A stretch of DNA of 64,000 bases, taken from NCBI GenBank assembly GCA_965227045.1, contig OZ245718.1, positions 434,001 to 498,000 on the forward strand, written 5' to 3'. The notes beneath the pieces were generated by a model. It was not told the origin of the DNA, did not search any database, and was given only the letters and a program-made list of their open reading frames with translations. Made by a program: the position numbers and the translations under genes. Of this stretch, positions 51,208-60,819 are shown in pieces; within the stretch, counting starts at the first letter, position 1; each line of letters starts with the position of its first letter. Origin of the DNA: UBA10649 sp965227045. Its GTDB lineage: Bacteria; Actinomycetota; Actinomycetes; S36-B12.

Positions 51208-54200
51208 ATGGCAAGCACTGTAAGCACGCACCCAGTCAACGGTCCCGGCTCTCTACGCGAGGCGCTCTCAACGCGCGTCGTTGTCGCGGACGGTGCGATG
51301 GGGACGATGTTGCAGGCTGCCGATCCCACGCTCGACGACTTCCAGGGCCATGAGGGCTGCAACGAGATCCTCAGCGTCACGCGGCCCGAACTCGTGCAGA
51401 GCGTCCACGACGCGTACTTCGAGGTCGGCGTCGACTGCGTCGAGACCAACACCTTCGGAGCCAACTACGCGAACCTCGGCGAGTACGGCATCGAGGACCG
51501 GATCTACGAGCTGTCCGAGGCCGCCGCCGTAATTGCCCGACGCAGCGCCGACTCGTGGTCGACTCCTGACCGCCCACGCTGGGTTATCGGCTCGGTCGGC
51601 CCCGGCACCAAGCTGCCGAGCCTTGGTCACGCTCCATTCGCACTGCTGCGCGACGCGTACCAGGAGGAGGTCGCCGGCCTGGTCGCCGGAGGCGCAGACG
51701 CGATCCTCATCGAGACCGCACAGGACCTCCTGCAAGCTAAGGCCGCCATCATCGGCGCCCGTCGTGCGCTGAGCGAGTCGGGCATGGACCTGCCGCTTCT
51801 GGCCCAGGTGACCGTCGAGACCACCGGAACGATGCTGCTCGGCACCGAGATCGGCGCTGCTCTCACCGCTCTCGCACCGCTCGGCATCGACATGATCGGC
51901 CTGAACTGCGCAACCGGGCCGAGCGAGATGAGCGAGCACCTGCGCACCCTCGCGCGCACCGCGACGATCGGCGTCTCGTGCATGCCCAATGCCGGCCTGC
52001 CGATCCTCACGTCCGACGGTGCGTACTACCCACTAACCCCCGATGAGCTCGCCGAGGCGCACGACACCTTCACGCGCGACTTCGGCCTCTCGCTCGTCGG
52101 CGGCTGCTGCGGGACCACGCCCGAGCACCTGCGCAAGGTCGTGGAGCGCGTGCGCGGTCGCGCGGTCACCCCGCGTGATGCCCGCAACGAGGCGTCGGCG
52201 GCCTCGCTCTACCAGTCGGTTCCGTTCCGCCAGGACACCTCGTTCCTGTCGATCGGCGAGCGCACCAACGCGGTCGGGTCGCGTGCATTCCGCGACGCGA
52301 TGCTCGAGAAGCGCTGGGACGACTGCATCGAGATCGCCCGCAACCAGATCCGCGATGGCGCGCACCTGCTCGACCTGTGCATCGACTACGTCGGCCGCGA
52401 TGGCGTCGCCGACATGCGCGAACTGGCCGGTCGTTTCGCCACCGCGTCGACGCTGCCGATCGTGCTCGACTCCACCGAGCCGGCAGTCCTCACCGCAGGC
52501 CTGGAAATGCTCGGCGGTCGCGCGGTCATCAACTCGGTCAACTACGAGGACGGCGACGGCCCCGACTCGCGCATGAAGAAGATCATGCCCGTCATCCGCG
52601 AGCACGGTGCTGCTGTCGTGGCTCTGACCATCGACGAGGAGGGTCAGGCGCGAACGGCCGAGTGGAAGGTTCGCGTCGCCGACCGACTGATCAAGGATCT
52701 CGTGGGCAACTGGGGGATGTCCGTCGGCGACATCTTCATCGACGCCCTCACCTTCCCGATCGCCACGGGCCAGGAGGAGACGCGCCGCGATGGCATCGAG
52801 ACGATCGAGGCGATCCGCACGCTGAAGGGGATGTACCCGGAGGTGCAGACCACCCTCGGTCTGTCGAACGTGTCGTTCGGCCTCAACCCGGCGGCCCGAC
52901 AGGTACTCAACTCGGTGTTCCTCAACGAGTGCATCGCGGCAGGACTCACCTCCGCAATCGTGCATGCGTCCAAGATCCTGCCGATGTCGAAGATCGCCGA
53001 CGACCAGCGCGAGACCGCGCTTGACCTTGTGTATGACCGCAGGACCTTCGACGCCGACGGCAACACCCTGTACGACCCGCTGCAGAAGTTCCTGCAGCTG
53101 TTCGAGGGCGTCGAAGCACGCAACCTGTCCGAGTCGCGCGCCGAGGAACTCGCCGGCCTCCCGCTGTTCGAGCGACTGGAGCGCCGGATCATCGACGGCG
53201 AGCGCATCGGCCTGGAGCCGGACCTCGACGAGGCACTCACGCAGAAGACGGCACTGGAGATCGTCAACGACACCCTGCTGTCCGGCATGAAGGTCGTCGG
53301 CGAGCGCTTCGCGTCCGGTGAGATGCAACTGCCGTTCGTGCTGCAGAGCGCGGAGGTCATGAAGACCGCGGTCGCCTACCTCGAGCCGCACATGGAGAAG
53401 ACCGACGAGGCTGGCAAGGGCACCATGGTGCTCGCCACGGTCAAGGGCGACGTGCATGACATCGGCAAGAATCTCGTCGACATCATCCTGAGCAACAACG
53501 GCTACACGGTCGTCAACATCGGCATCAAGCAGCCCATCTCGGCAATCATCGAGGCGGCCGAGTCGAGCAGTGCGGACGTCATCGGCATGAGCGGGCTGCT
53601 CGTCAAGAGCACCGTGATCATGAAGGAGAACCTCCAGGAGCTCAACGCGCGCAAGATGTCGGACAAGTTCCCGGTGGTTCTCGGTGGCGCGGCGCTGACT
53701 CGCGCGTACGTTGAGCAGGACCTCGCGGAGATCTACGACGGCGAGGTGCGCTACGCACGCGACGCGTTCGAGGGACTGCGGCTCATGGACGCGGTGATGG
53801 CGGTGAAGCGCGGAGTTCCGGGCGCAGTGCTGCCCGAACTGCGAGCGCGCCGGGTGCAGAGCGTCGCCGCGAAGCCGAAGCTGACCGCGCTCGAGGACAT
53901 GCCCGCTCGTTCGGACGTCGCCATCGACGTGCCGGTGCCGACCGCGCCGTTCCTCGGCGACCGCCTGGTCAAGGGCGTGGCTCTGGCGGAGTACGTCCCG
54001 TACCTCGACGAGCGCGCGCTTTTCTTGGGCCAGTGGGGCCTCAAGCCGACGCGTGGCGGCGGCGCGACGTACGAGGAGCTCGTCGAGACGGAGGGGCGAC
54101 CGCGTCTTCGGTACTGGCTCGACCGCATCCAGACCGACTCGATGATGGAGCCGGCCGTCGCGTACGGATACTTCGGCTGCTACTCCGAGGGCGATGACCT

Positions 54201-54729
54201 CGTCGTACTGAACGACGACGGCTCCGAGCGCACGCGCTTCAGCTTCCCGCGCCAGCGGCGCGACCGGCACCTGTGCCTGTCGGACTTCTTCCGCCCGAAG
54301 GAGTCAGGTGAGATCGACGTCGTCCCGTTCACCGTCGTGACGATGGGCGAGGCTGCGTCACGTGCGACCGCAAAGCTGTTCGAGGCCAACGCTTATCGCG
54401 ACTACCTAGAACTGCACGGTCTGTCGGTGCAGTTGACCGAAGCCCTTGCTGAGTACTGGCATGCACGCATCCGCGAGGAGCTCGGGCTGGCCGACTTCGA
54501 CAGCGGCGACATGGACGAGTTGATCGCCAAGCAGGGGTACCGGGGCTCGCGCTACTCGTTCGGCTACCCGGCCTGCCCGGACCTCGAGCAGCAGGTCCAG
54601 CTGATGGAACTGCTCAAGCCCGAGCGCATCGGCGTGATCTTGTCCGAGGAGTTCCAGCTGCACCCCGAGCAGTCGACGAGCGCCATCATCGCCCACCATC
54701 CCGAGGCGAAGTACTTCAACGCCACATGA
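51208..54729 (+). CDS. metH: Cobalamin-dependent methionine synthase
   Basis: A 1173-residue enzyme that moves a methyl group from methyltetrahydrofolate through cobalamin to homocysteine. Domains in order: homocysteine-binding barrel (1-325), with zinc ligands Cys234 (LNCATGPSEM) and Cys300/Cys301 (VGGCCGT); pterin barrel (340-620); B12 cap and Rossmann domain, with His750 as lower ligand in DVHDIGKN; and reactivation domain (about 890-1173, ending RFSFGYPACPDL). The size is usual for MetH. B12 riboswitch: none recognised in the 58-base divergent gap. Confidence 0.97.
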   Translation: MASTVSTHPVNGPGSLREALSTRVVVADGAMGTMLQAADPTLDDFQGHEGCNEILSVTRPELVQSVHDAYFEVGVDCVETNTFGANYANLGEYGIEDRIYELSEAAAVIARRSADSWSTPDRPRWVIGSVGPGTKLPSLGHAPFALLRDAYQEEVAGLVAGGADAILIETAQDLLQAKAAIIGARRALSESGMDLPLLAQVTVETTGTMLLGTEIGAALTALAPLGIDMIGLNCATGPSEMSEHLRTLARTATIGVSCMPNAGLPILTSDGAYYPLTPDELAEAHDTFTRDFGLSLVGGCCGTTPEHLRKVVERVRGRAVTPRDARNEASAASLYQSVPFRQDTSFLSIGERTNAVGSRAFRDAMLEKRWDDCIEIARNQIRDGAHLLDLCIDYVGRDGVADMRELAGRFATASTLPIVLDSTEPAVLTAGLEMLGGRAVINSVNYEDGDGPDSRMKKIMPVIREHGAAVVALTIDEEGQARTAEWKVRVADRLIKDLVGNWGMSVGDIFIDALTFPIATGQEETRRDGIETIEAIRTLKGMYPEVQTTLGLSNVSFGLNPAARQVLNSVFLNECIAAGLTSAIVHASKILPMSKIADDQRETALDLVYDRRTFDADGNTLYDPLQKFLQLFEGVEARNLSESRAEELAGLPLFERLERRIIDGERIGLEPDLDEALTQKTALEIVNDTLLSGMKVVGERFASGEMQLPFVLQSAEVMKTAVAYLEPHMEKTDEAGKGTMVLATVKGDVHDIGKNLVDIILSNNGYTVVNIGIKQPISAIIEAAESSSADVIGMSGLLVKSTVIMKENLQELNARKMSDKFPVVLGGAALTRAYVEQDLAEIYDGEVRYARDAFEGLRLMDAVMAVKRGVPGAVLPELRARRVQSVAAKPKLTALEDMPARSDVAIDVPVPTAPFLGDRLVKGVALAEYVPYLDERALFLGQWGLKPTRGGGATYEELVETEGRPRLRYWLDRIQTDSMMEPAVAYGYFGCYSEGDDLVVLNDDGSERTRFSFPRQRRDRHLCLSDFFRPKESGEIDVVPFTVVTMGEAASRATAKLFEANAYRDYLELHGLSVQLTEALAEYWHARIREELGLADFDSGDMDELIAKQGYRGSRYSFGYPACPDLEQQVQLMELLKPERIGVILSEEFQLHPEQSTSAIIAHHPEAKYFNAT

Positions 54730-55400
54730 GCGCGCTTCCGGGGGCGGTGCTGTTCGATATGGACGGCACGCTGATCGACAGCGAGCCGCTCTGGCTGCAG
54801 GCCGAGCACCGGGTGATGGAGCGGCTCGGAGGAACCTGGTCCGACGCGGATCAGGAAGCGATGCTCGGCGGGCCGCTAGAACGTGCGGTCGAGTACATGA
54901 TCGCCAAGGCCGGCGGCGGCTTCGAGCCGGACGCCGTCATGGAGCTGCTGCTCGACATCATGGAAGAACTGCTGCGTACCACGCCGCTGGTGTGGCAGCC
55001 GGGCGCACGCGAACTGCTGACCGATGCGCGTGTTCAGGGCGTGCCGACGGCTCTGGTGTCGGCGTCGTGGGCGCGGCTGATCGACGCGGTGAGCGATCGG
55101 ATCGAGTCCGACATCGGACAGCGGGCATTCGACCTTGTGGTGGCGGGTGACGACGTCAAGCAGAGCAAGCCGCATCCGGAGCCTTATCTGACCGCCGCCG
55201 CGACCTTGGGCTCCGACGTTGCACACTGCATGGTGCTGGAGGACTCCACGCCGGGAATCGCGTCCGGGCTGGCCGCCGGCTGCCGCGTCGTGGCGATCCC
55301 TCGCGTGGCCGTGGTCGTCACCGGCGACGCGTTCGTCGTCTCATCGCTCGCGGGCTGGACCGTCGAATCGCTGTGGGCGCAGGTCCGCCTGCCCGACTGA
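54726..55400 (+). CDS. HAD-superfamily phosphatase/phosphoglucomutase-like
   Basis: A 224-residue HAD protein. Motif I is VLFDMDGTLIDSEPLW, motif II TALVSAS, and motif III/IV SKPHPEPYLTAA with VLEDSTPGI. It is typical of the beta-phosphoglucomutase/phosphatase group. The substrate is unknown. It overlaps metH by the ATGA, so is translated together with it. Confidence 0.92.
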   Translation: MSALPGAVLFDMDGTLIDSEPLWLQAEHRVMERLGGTWSDADQEAMLGGPLERAVEYMIAKAGGGFEPDAVMELLLDIMEELLRTTPLVWQPGARELLTDARVQGVPTALVSASWARLIDAVSDRIESDIGQRAFDLVVAGDDVKQSKPHPEPYLTAAATLGSDVAHCMVLEDSTPGIASGLAAGCRVVAIPRVAVVVTGDAFVVSSLAGWTVESLWAQVRLPD

Positions 55401-55405
55401 AGCCT

Positions 55406-55471
55406 CGTTGACTGGCCAGTCGTGGGGGTGTTTAGGCGAATCCGAACCCCCACAAGTGGCCACTCAACGAC
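55406..55471. repeat. Long palindromic repeat, copy 3
   Basis: Arms 55406-55430 and 55447-55471 pair in 22 of 25 positions (one further G-T). The right arm read in reverse complement has GAGTGGCCACTTGTGGGGG, matching the family core at 1609 and 8304. It lies between convergent genes. Confidence 0.8.
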
Positions 55472-55484
55472 GAGAGTGGGTGGG

Positions 55485-56336
55485 TTAGTCCTCGGGCTCG
55501 ACCTCGACCGGGACCCGGGTGCTCGATGTCGGCCAGGTGTCGCGCGGCGGCAGCGGCGGGGGAGACCCACCCCACGCCGGGCACATCGCCTTGTAACTGC
55601 ACCAGTCGCACAGCCGTGACGGCGACGGCGCGAACTCGCCGGAGTCGGCCGCGCGAGTGATGGCGTCGCGCAGCGCGAGGATCTTGCGCTCGGTCGACAC
55701 CAGGTCGGCCTCGTCGGGCTCGTAGCGCAGCACCTCGGAGTTGCCGAGGTACATCAGCTGCAGCAGGCGCGGGATCGTGCCAGTCATTCGCCACCACACC
55801 AGTGCGTAGAAGCGCATCTGGAACATGGCCTTGGCCTCAAAGCCCGCGCCCGGCGATCGGCCCGTCTTGTAGTCGACGATGCGGATTGCACCCTCGGCTG
55901 TGCGATCGACGCGGTCGATGAACCCGCGCACCTCGAAGGACTCGGCGAGCTGGGCCGAGACGCCCAGCTCGCGTGCGTGCGGCTCGAGGCGTCGCGGATC
56001 TTCAAGGCCGAAGTAGGAGGTGAGCAGAATCTGCACGTCCGGCGACGAACCGTCGTCCTGCTGCACGACCGCCGCGGACTCCGGCTCGTCGCGCAGCAGT
56101 TCGTCGAATGCCCTGATTGCCAGCTCGGACGCGGCCTCGACGGTGCGGTCGGCGGCAGGCAGGTCGTACAGGGTCTCGAGCGCGCGATGGACCAGCGATC
56201 CCCGGACAGCGGCCGCCGACGGTTCCTCGGGGAGGCGGTCGATCGACCGGAAGCGGAACAGCAGGGGGCAGGTCATGAAGTCCGACGCGCGCGACGGCGA
56301 CAGCGATGCCGGGAAGGGCAGTGGCACCGTGGACAT
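55485..56336 (-). CDS. RecB-family PD-(D/E)XK nuclease
   Basis: A 283-residue protein with the RecB/Cas4-like nuclease core: RGFIDRVDRTAEGAIRIVDYKTG gives the Asp and D-x-K catalytic residues. A Cys cluster (FMTCPLLFRFR near the N-terminus and CDWCSYKAMC near the C-terminus) fits a 4Fe-4S site like that of AddB or Cas4. It probably cuts or resects DNA; the pathway is unknown. It is divergent from trmI, with the starts 44 bases apart. Confidence 0.87.
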   Translation of the reverse strand: MSTVPLPFPASLSPSRASDFMTCPLLFRFRSIDRLPEEPSAAAVRGSLVHRALETLYDLPAADRTVEAASELAIRAFDELLRDEPESAAVVQQDDGSSPDVQILLTSYFGLEDPRRLEPHARELGVSAQLAESFEVRGFIDRVDRTAEGAIRIVDYKTGRSPGAGFEAKAMFQMRFYALVWWRMTGTIPRLLQLMYLGNSEVLRYEPDEADLVSTERKILALRDAITRAADSGEFAPSPSRLCDWCSYKAMCPAWGGSPPPLPPRDTWPTSSTRVPVEVEPED

Positions 56337-56380
56337 GGCCCGAGCCTATTGACGGACCCTGGCTGACTAGCCTTCAACGC

Positions 56381-57322
56381 ATGCCTGACACCCCCGCACC
56401 CGGCGATACCGGCACGACCTGGCGACGCCGGGGGCCGTTCCGCGAGGGCGAACTGGTCCAGCTCTCCGACCCCAAGGGCAAGCTCCACACGATCACGCTG
56501 GAGTCCGGCAAGGAGTTCCACACGCATCGAGGCCGGGTGCCGCACGACGACCTCATCGGCTGCCCCGAGGGCACCGTGACGACGTCAACCAATGGCACGG
56601 CGTACCTGGCGCTCCGGCCGCTGCTCGACGACTTCGTGCTGTCGATGCCACGGGGTGCGCAGGTCATCTACCCCAAGGACGCCGCGCGGATCGTCGCACT
56701 GTGCAATCTCGGGCCCGGTGCGCGCGTGGCCGAGGCGGGCGTGGGTTCGGCGGCGCTGACCTGCTCGTTGCTGCGTGCCGTGGGCGAGGAAGGGTTCGTG
56801 CACAGCTACGAACGCCGTCAGGACTTCGCCGACATCGCAGCCAAGAACGTCGCCCGCTGGTATGGCAACGCGCCGTCGTCGTGGACGCTGACCGTTGGCG
56901 ACCTGGTCGAGGCGATCGACGACTCGGATCTCGATGCCATGGTGCTCGACATGCTCGCGCCCTGGGAGTGTGTCGACGCCGTGGCGAATGCTCTCGCGCC
57001 GGGCGGAGTGATCGTCGGATACGTCGCGACCACGACGCAGATGTCGAAGTTCGTGGAGACGTTGCGACTGTCGGGCGACTGGACCGAGCCGCGCGCCGAG
57101 GAGACGATGATGCGGACTTGGCACCTGGAGGGCCTGGCCGTCCGTCCCGACCATCGCATGAATGGGCACACCGGCTTCCTGGTCACCGCGCGACGTCTCG
57201 CACCCGGCGCCGTGCTTCCGGCACGACGGCGTCGTCCGGCTCCCGGCTCGTACGGCGAGGACTACACCGGTCCCGGATCCGAATCCGGTAACGCAGAAGT
57301 AACAGTCGCCGACCCAGAGTGA
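56381..57322 (+). CDS. trmI: tRNA (adenine-58-N1)-methyltransferase
   Basis: A 313-residue SAM-dependent enzyme that makes m1A58 in the T-loop. The SAM-binding motif I is GARVAEAGVGSAALTCSLLR, with YERRQDFADIAAKNV (acidic-residue loop) and VLDMLAPWECVDAVANALAP. An N-terminal beta-domain precedes it. ATG 56381 is preferred over the earlier frame start. This gene stands before arc in most proteasome-bearing actinobacteria. Confidence 0.93.
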   Translation: MPDTPAPGDTGTTWRRRGPFREGELVQLSDPKGKLHTITLESGKEFHTHRGRVPHDDLIGCPEGTVTTSTNGTAYLALRPLLDDFVLSMPRGAQVIYPKDAARIVALCNLGPGARVAEAGVGSAALTCSLLRAVGEEGFVHSYERRQDFADIAAKNVARWYGNAPSSWTLTVGDLVEAIDDSDLDAMVLDMLAPWECVDAVANALAPGGVIVGYVATTTQMSKFVETLRLSGDWTEPRAEETMMRTWHLEGLAVRPDHRMNGHTGFLVTARRLAPGAVLPARRRRPAPGSYGEDYTGPGSESGNAEVTVADPE

Positions 57323-57403
57323 GGCGTGTCGGGGCCGCTTGTGCACGCGCCTGCGGGGGCTCGTCGGGTTAGAGTGGAAATCGAGCAGCCACAGGGAGGC
57401 GAC

Positions 57404-59065
57404 ATGACCGAGTCCGACCCGCTGCTGTCGAGGCTGCACAACCTCGAGTCAGCACTCACCGAGGTCCGCGGCGAGCTCGCCGCACAGAAGGACCACAACC
57501 AGCGACTGATCTCGACCCTGCGCGACGCGCGGGAGCAGATCGTCACCCTCAAGTCCGAGGTCGACCGGCTCGGCGAGCCGCCGAGCGGATTCGCGACATT
57601 CCTCACCCGTCACGAGGACGGCACTGCCGACGTCATGGCATCAGGCAAGAAGCTGAGAGTCGCGGTGAGCCCGGCCATCGAGGCATCCTCGCTCCGCCCC
57701 GGCCAGGAGGTGCTGCTCAACGAGGCGCTGAACGTCATAGACGTGCGGGACTTCGAGGACACCGGCGAGATCGTCATCTTCAAGGAGTTCCTCGAGGACC
57801 GCGAGCGCGCGCTCGTCGTCGGCCGCGCCGACGAGGAGCGGGTGGTGCGGGTGGCGCAGCCGCTGCTCGAGACGAAGATCCGCGCTGGCGATTCGCTGCT
57901 GTGCGACGTGCGCGCGGGCTATGTGTTCGAGAAGATTCCCAAGTCCGAGGTCGAGGAACTGGTCCTCGAGGAGGTTCCGGACATCCGCTACGAGGACATC
58001 GGCGGGCTGGGCGAGCAGATCGACACCATCCGCGATGCGGTCGAGTTGCCGTTCATGCATCCGGACCTGTTCGCCGAGCATGATCTCAAGCCGCCGAAGG
58101 GAATCCTGCTCTACGGGCCTCCCGGCTGCGGCAAGACATTGATTGCCAAGGCGGTCGCGAACTCGCTTGCGAAGAAGGTCGCCGAGCGCACGGGTACCGA
58201 GGAGGGGCGCTCGTTCTTCCTGAACATCAAGGGACCGGAGCTGCTCAACAAGTACGTCGGCGAGACCGAGCGTCACATCCGGCTCGTGTTCCAGCGCGCT
58301 CGCGAGAAGGCGTCCGAGGGCATGCCCGTCATCGTCTTCTTCGACGAGATGGACTCGCTGTTCCGCACGCGCGGATCCGGGGTGTCCAGCGACGTGGAGA
58401 ACACGATCGTCCCGCAGCTGCTCAGCGAGATCGATGGCGTCGAGAGCCTGGAGAACGTCATCGTCATCGGCGCCTCCAACCGCGAGGACATGATCGATCC
58501 CGCGATCCTGCGCCCTGGTCGTCTCGACGTGAAGATCAAGATCGAGCGGCCCGACGCGGAGGCAGCGCGCGACATCTTCACCAAGTACCTGGTGTCCACT
58601 CTGCCGCTGCATCCCGACGATGTCGCCGAGCACGGTGGCGACAAGGACGCGGCCTGCCGCGACATGATCCTGCGCGCTGTCGAGCGCATGTACACCGAGT
58701 CCGAGGAGAACCGCTTCCTCGAGGTCACGTACGCGAATGGCGACAAGGAGGTCCTGTACTTCAAGGACTTCAACTCCGGCGCCATGATCGAGAACATCGT
58801 GGCTCGCGCGAAGAAGATGGCCATCAAGGACTTCCTCGACATGGGGGAGAAGGGCATCCGCGTGCAGCACGTGCTCGCTGCGTGCATCGACGAGTTCCGC
58901 GAGAACGAGGACCTGCCCAACACGACGAACCCCGACGACTGGGCACGCATCTCGGGCAAGAAGGGCGAGCGGATCGTCTTCATCCGCACGCTCATCCAGG
59001 GCAAGAAGGGCTCCGAGCCCGGTCGCTCGATCGAGAACGTGGCGAATACGGGGCAGTACCTGTAG
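57404..59065 (+). CDS. arc: Proteasome-associated AAA ATPase (Mpa/ARC)
   Basis: A 553-residue hexameric ATPase that binds Pup, unfolds pupylated proteins and feeds them to the 20S core. It has an N-terminal coiled coil (about 10-55), then two OB domains, then the AAA module with Walker A GPPGCGKT (238-245) and Walker B VIVFFDEMD. The C-terminus ends GQYL, whose penultimate Tyr docks in PrcA pockets. GGGAGG precedes ATG 57404. The stop overlaps the dop start by one base. Confidence 0.97.
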   Translation: MTESDPLLSRLHNLESALTEVRGELAAQKDHNQRLISTLRDAREQIVTLKSEVDRLGEPPSGFATFLTRHEDGTADVMASGKKLRVAVSPAIEASSLRPGQEVLLNEALNVIDVRDFEDTGEIVIFKEFLEDRERALVVGRADEERVVRVAQPLLETKIRAGDSLLCDVRAGYVFEKIPKSEVEELVLEEVPDIRYEDIGGLGEQIDTIRDAVELPFMHPDLFAEHDLKPPKGILLYGPPGCGKTLIAKAVANSLAKKVAERTGTEEGRSFFLNIKGPELLNKYVGETERHIRLVFQRAREKASEGMPVIVFFDEMDSLFRTRGSGVSSDVENTIVPQLLSEIDGVESLENVIVIGASNREDMIDPAILRPGRLDVKIKIERPDAEAARDIFTKYLVSTLPLHPDDVAEHGGDKDAACRDMILRAVERMYTESEENRFLEVTYANGDKEVLYFKDFNSGAMIENIVARAKKMAIKDFLDMGEKGIRVQHVLAACIDEFRENEDLPNTTNPDDWARISGKKGERIVFIRTLIQGKKGSEPGRSIENVANTGQYL

Positions 59066-60594
59066 TGACCGTCCATCGCGTGATGGGCATTGAGACCGAA
59101 TACGGCATCAGTGTCCCGGGGTTCCCGAACCTGAACCCGATGGTGACGAGCACGCAGATCGTCAACGCGTACGCCCAGCATGCGATCGCGGGGTCACGAA
59201 GCCGCGCGCACTGGGACTACGACGTCGAGAGCCCGCTTCGCGACGCGCGCGGATTCGACATGTCGCGCGCCGACGCCGATCCGTCGCAACTGACCGATGA
59301 GGACTCAGGGCTCGCGAATGTCATCCTCACCAACGGTGCCCGGCTGTATGTAGACCACGCCCACCCCGAGTACTCCAGCCCAGAAGTGACGAATCCTCGC
59401 GACGCCGTGCTCTGGGATCGCGCCGGAGTCCTCATCGTGCGGCGTGCGATGGAACTGGCCGCGGCGGTGCCGCAGTCGCATCCGATCGTGCTCTACAAGA
59501 ACAACACCGACAACAAGGGCGCCTCCTACGGCTGCCACGAGAACTACCTCATGCAGCGCGCGACGCCATTCGCGGACATCGTGCGTCACCTGACCCCTTT
59601 CTTCATCACCCGGCAGGTCTACACCGGGGCCGGCCGACTCGGCGTGGGGCAGGATGGCCGGCGATCGGCCTTCCAGATCAGCCAGCGCGCGGATTTCTTC
59701 GAGGTGGAGGTCGGGCTCGAGACGACGCTGAAGCGACCGATCATCAACACCAGGGATGAGCCGCACGCCGATCCTGAGAGATTTCGCAGGCTGCACGTGA
59801 TCGTCGGCGACGCGAATCTCAGCGACACGGCGACGTACCTGAAGATGGGCACGACCGCGATCGTCCTGTCGATGATCGAGGCGGGGTTCCTGCGCGATCG
59901 CAGCTGGGCCTCGGCGCACTCCGTCGCCGAGATGCACGCTGTCTCGCACGACACGAGCCTGACGCACCGCATGGCGCTTACCGACGGTCGGAGCCTCACC
60001 GCCTTGCAGATCCAGCAGGAGATCCTCGATTCAGCCCGAGAGTTCTGCGCGCTGGAGATGCATGCCGAGCTCGACGAGCAGACCGCGCACACGCTGGACG
60101 AGTGGCAGCGAGTCCTGGACGGGCTGACGAGCGAGCCCGCGAGCTTGTCGCGCGAGCTCGACTGGCTGGCCAAGCTCTCGCTCATGGAGGGCTACATGCG
60201 TCGCGACGGTCTGGAGTGGAAGTCTCCGCGCCTGCAGTTGATCGACCTGCAGTACGCCGACGTCCGGCCCGAGCGCGGTCTCGCCGCACGGCTGGAGGAC
60301 CGGGGCCTGCTGCTGCGGATGTTCAGCGATGACGAGGTCGAGCGAGCCGTCGAGAACCCTCCGGAGGACACGCGCGCGTACTTCCGCGGCGAGTGCATGC
60401 GCAGGTACCCCGGCGCGATCGCCGCCGCCTCGTGGGATTCGGTGGTCTTCGACGTGCCCGGCAACGACGCTCTGATGCGCGTTCCCACCCTTGAGCCGAC
60501 ACGCGGGACGAAGGCGCACGTCGGTGCTCTGCTGGACTCCTCGCCGGACGTCCGCACCCTGATCGACAGGCTGGTGGCCGACGCTCCGCGCTGA
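59065..60594 (+). CDS. dop: Pup deamidase/depupylase
   Basis: A 509-residue carboxylate-amine ligase-like enzyme that turns Pup's C-terminal Gln into Glu and removes Pup from substrates. It has MGIETEYGISVPGFPN, the Dop loop (GFDMSRADADPSQLTDED, absent from PafA) and the catalytic Asp97 in RLYVDHAHPEYSS. It is a paralogue of pafA. GTG 59065 overlaps the arc stop; ATG 59083 is an alternative start six codons later. Confidence 0.96.
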   Translation: MTVHRVMGIETEYGISVPGFPNLNPMVTSTQIVNAYAQHAIAGSRSRAHWDYDVESPLRDARGFDMSRADADPSQLTDEDSGLANVILTNGARLYVDHAHPEYSSPEVTNPRDAVLWDRAGVLIVRRAMELAAAVPQSHPIVLYKNNTDNKGASYGCHENYLMQRATPFADIVRHLTPFFITRQVYTGAGRLGVGQDGRRSAFQISQRADFFEVEVGLETTLKRPIINTRDEPHADPERFRRLHVIVGDANLSDTATYLKMGTTAIVLSMIEAGFLRDRSWASAHSVAEMHAVSHDTSLTHRMALTDGRSLTALQIQQEILDSAREFCALEMHAELDEQTAHTLDEWQRVLDGLTSEPASLSRELDWLAKLSLMEGYMRRDGLEWKSPRLQLIDLQYADVRPERGLAARLEDRGLLLRMFSDDEVERAVENPPEDTRAYFRGECMRRYPGAIAAASWDSVVFDVPGNDALMRVPTLEPTRGTKAHVGALLDSSPDVRTLIDRLVADAPR

Positions 60595-60621
60595 GAGCGC
60601 CCCGCGGGATAGCCTGTCCCT

Positions 60622-60819
60622 ATGCCTCAGCGAGAGTCAGCAGACCAGCGTCGAGTCGAGCGCGATGCCGCCGTCGACGAAGAGACCACAGCAGTCGTCG
60701 AGACCGCGCCTTCGGAACTGGATGCCGATGTCGACTCCATCCTCGACGAGATCGACAGCGTGCTCGAGGAGAACGCGGAGGACTTCGTGAAGTCGTTCGT
60801 GCAGAAGGGCGGGCAGTGA
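60622..60819 (+). CDS. pup: Prokaryotic ubiquitin-like protein Pup
   Basis: A 65-residue disordered protein rich in Glu and Asp, with the Mpa-binding coiled-coil region (SILDEIDSVLEENAEDFVKS) and the C-terminal GGQ. The terminal Gln must be deamidated by Dop before PafA can ligate it to lysines. The stop overlaps the prcB start by 4 bases. Confidence 0.97.
   Translation: MPQRESADQRRVERDAAVDEETTAVVETAPSELDADVDSILDEIDSVLEENAEDFVKSFVQKGGQ

Noticed and set aside
52033..54270. 745-codon open frame antisense to metH
   Set aside because: metH is unmistakable on the plus strand with all domains; the long antisense frame is a by-product of high GC and has no recognisable domain.
57641..58870. 409-codon frame antisense to arc
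   Set aside because: Shadow of the AAA ATPase gene; its composition is that of a reverse-strand frame and shows no motif.
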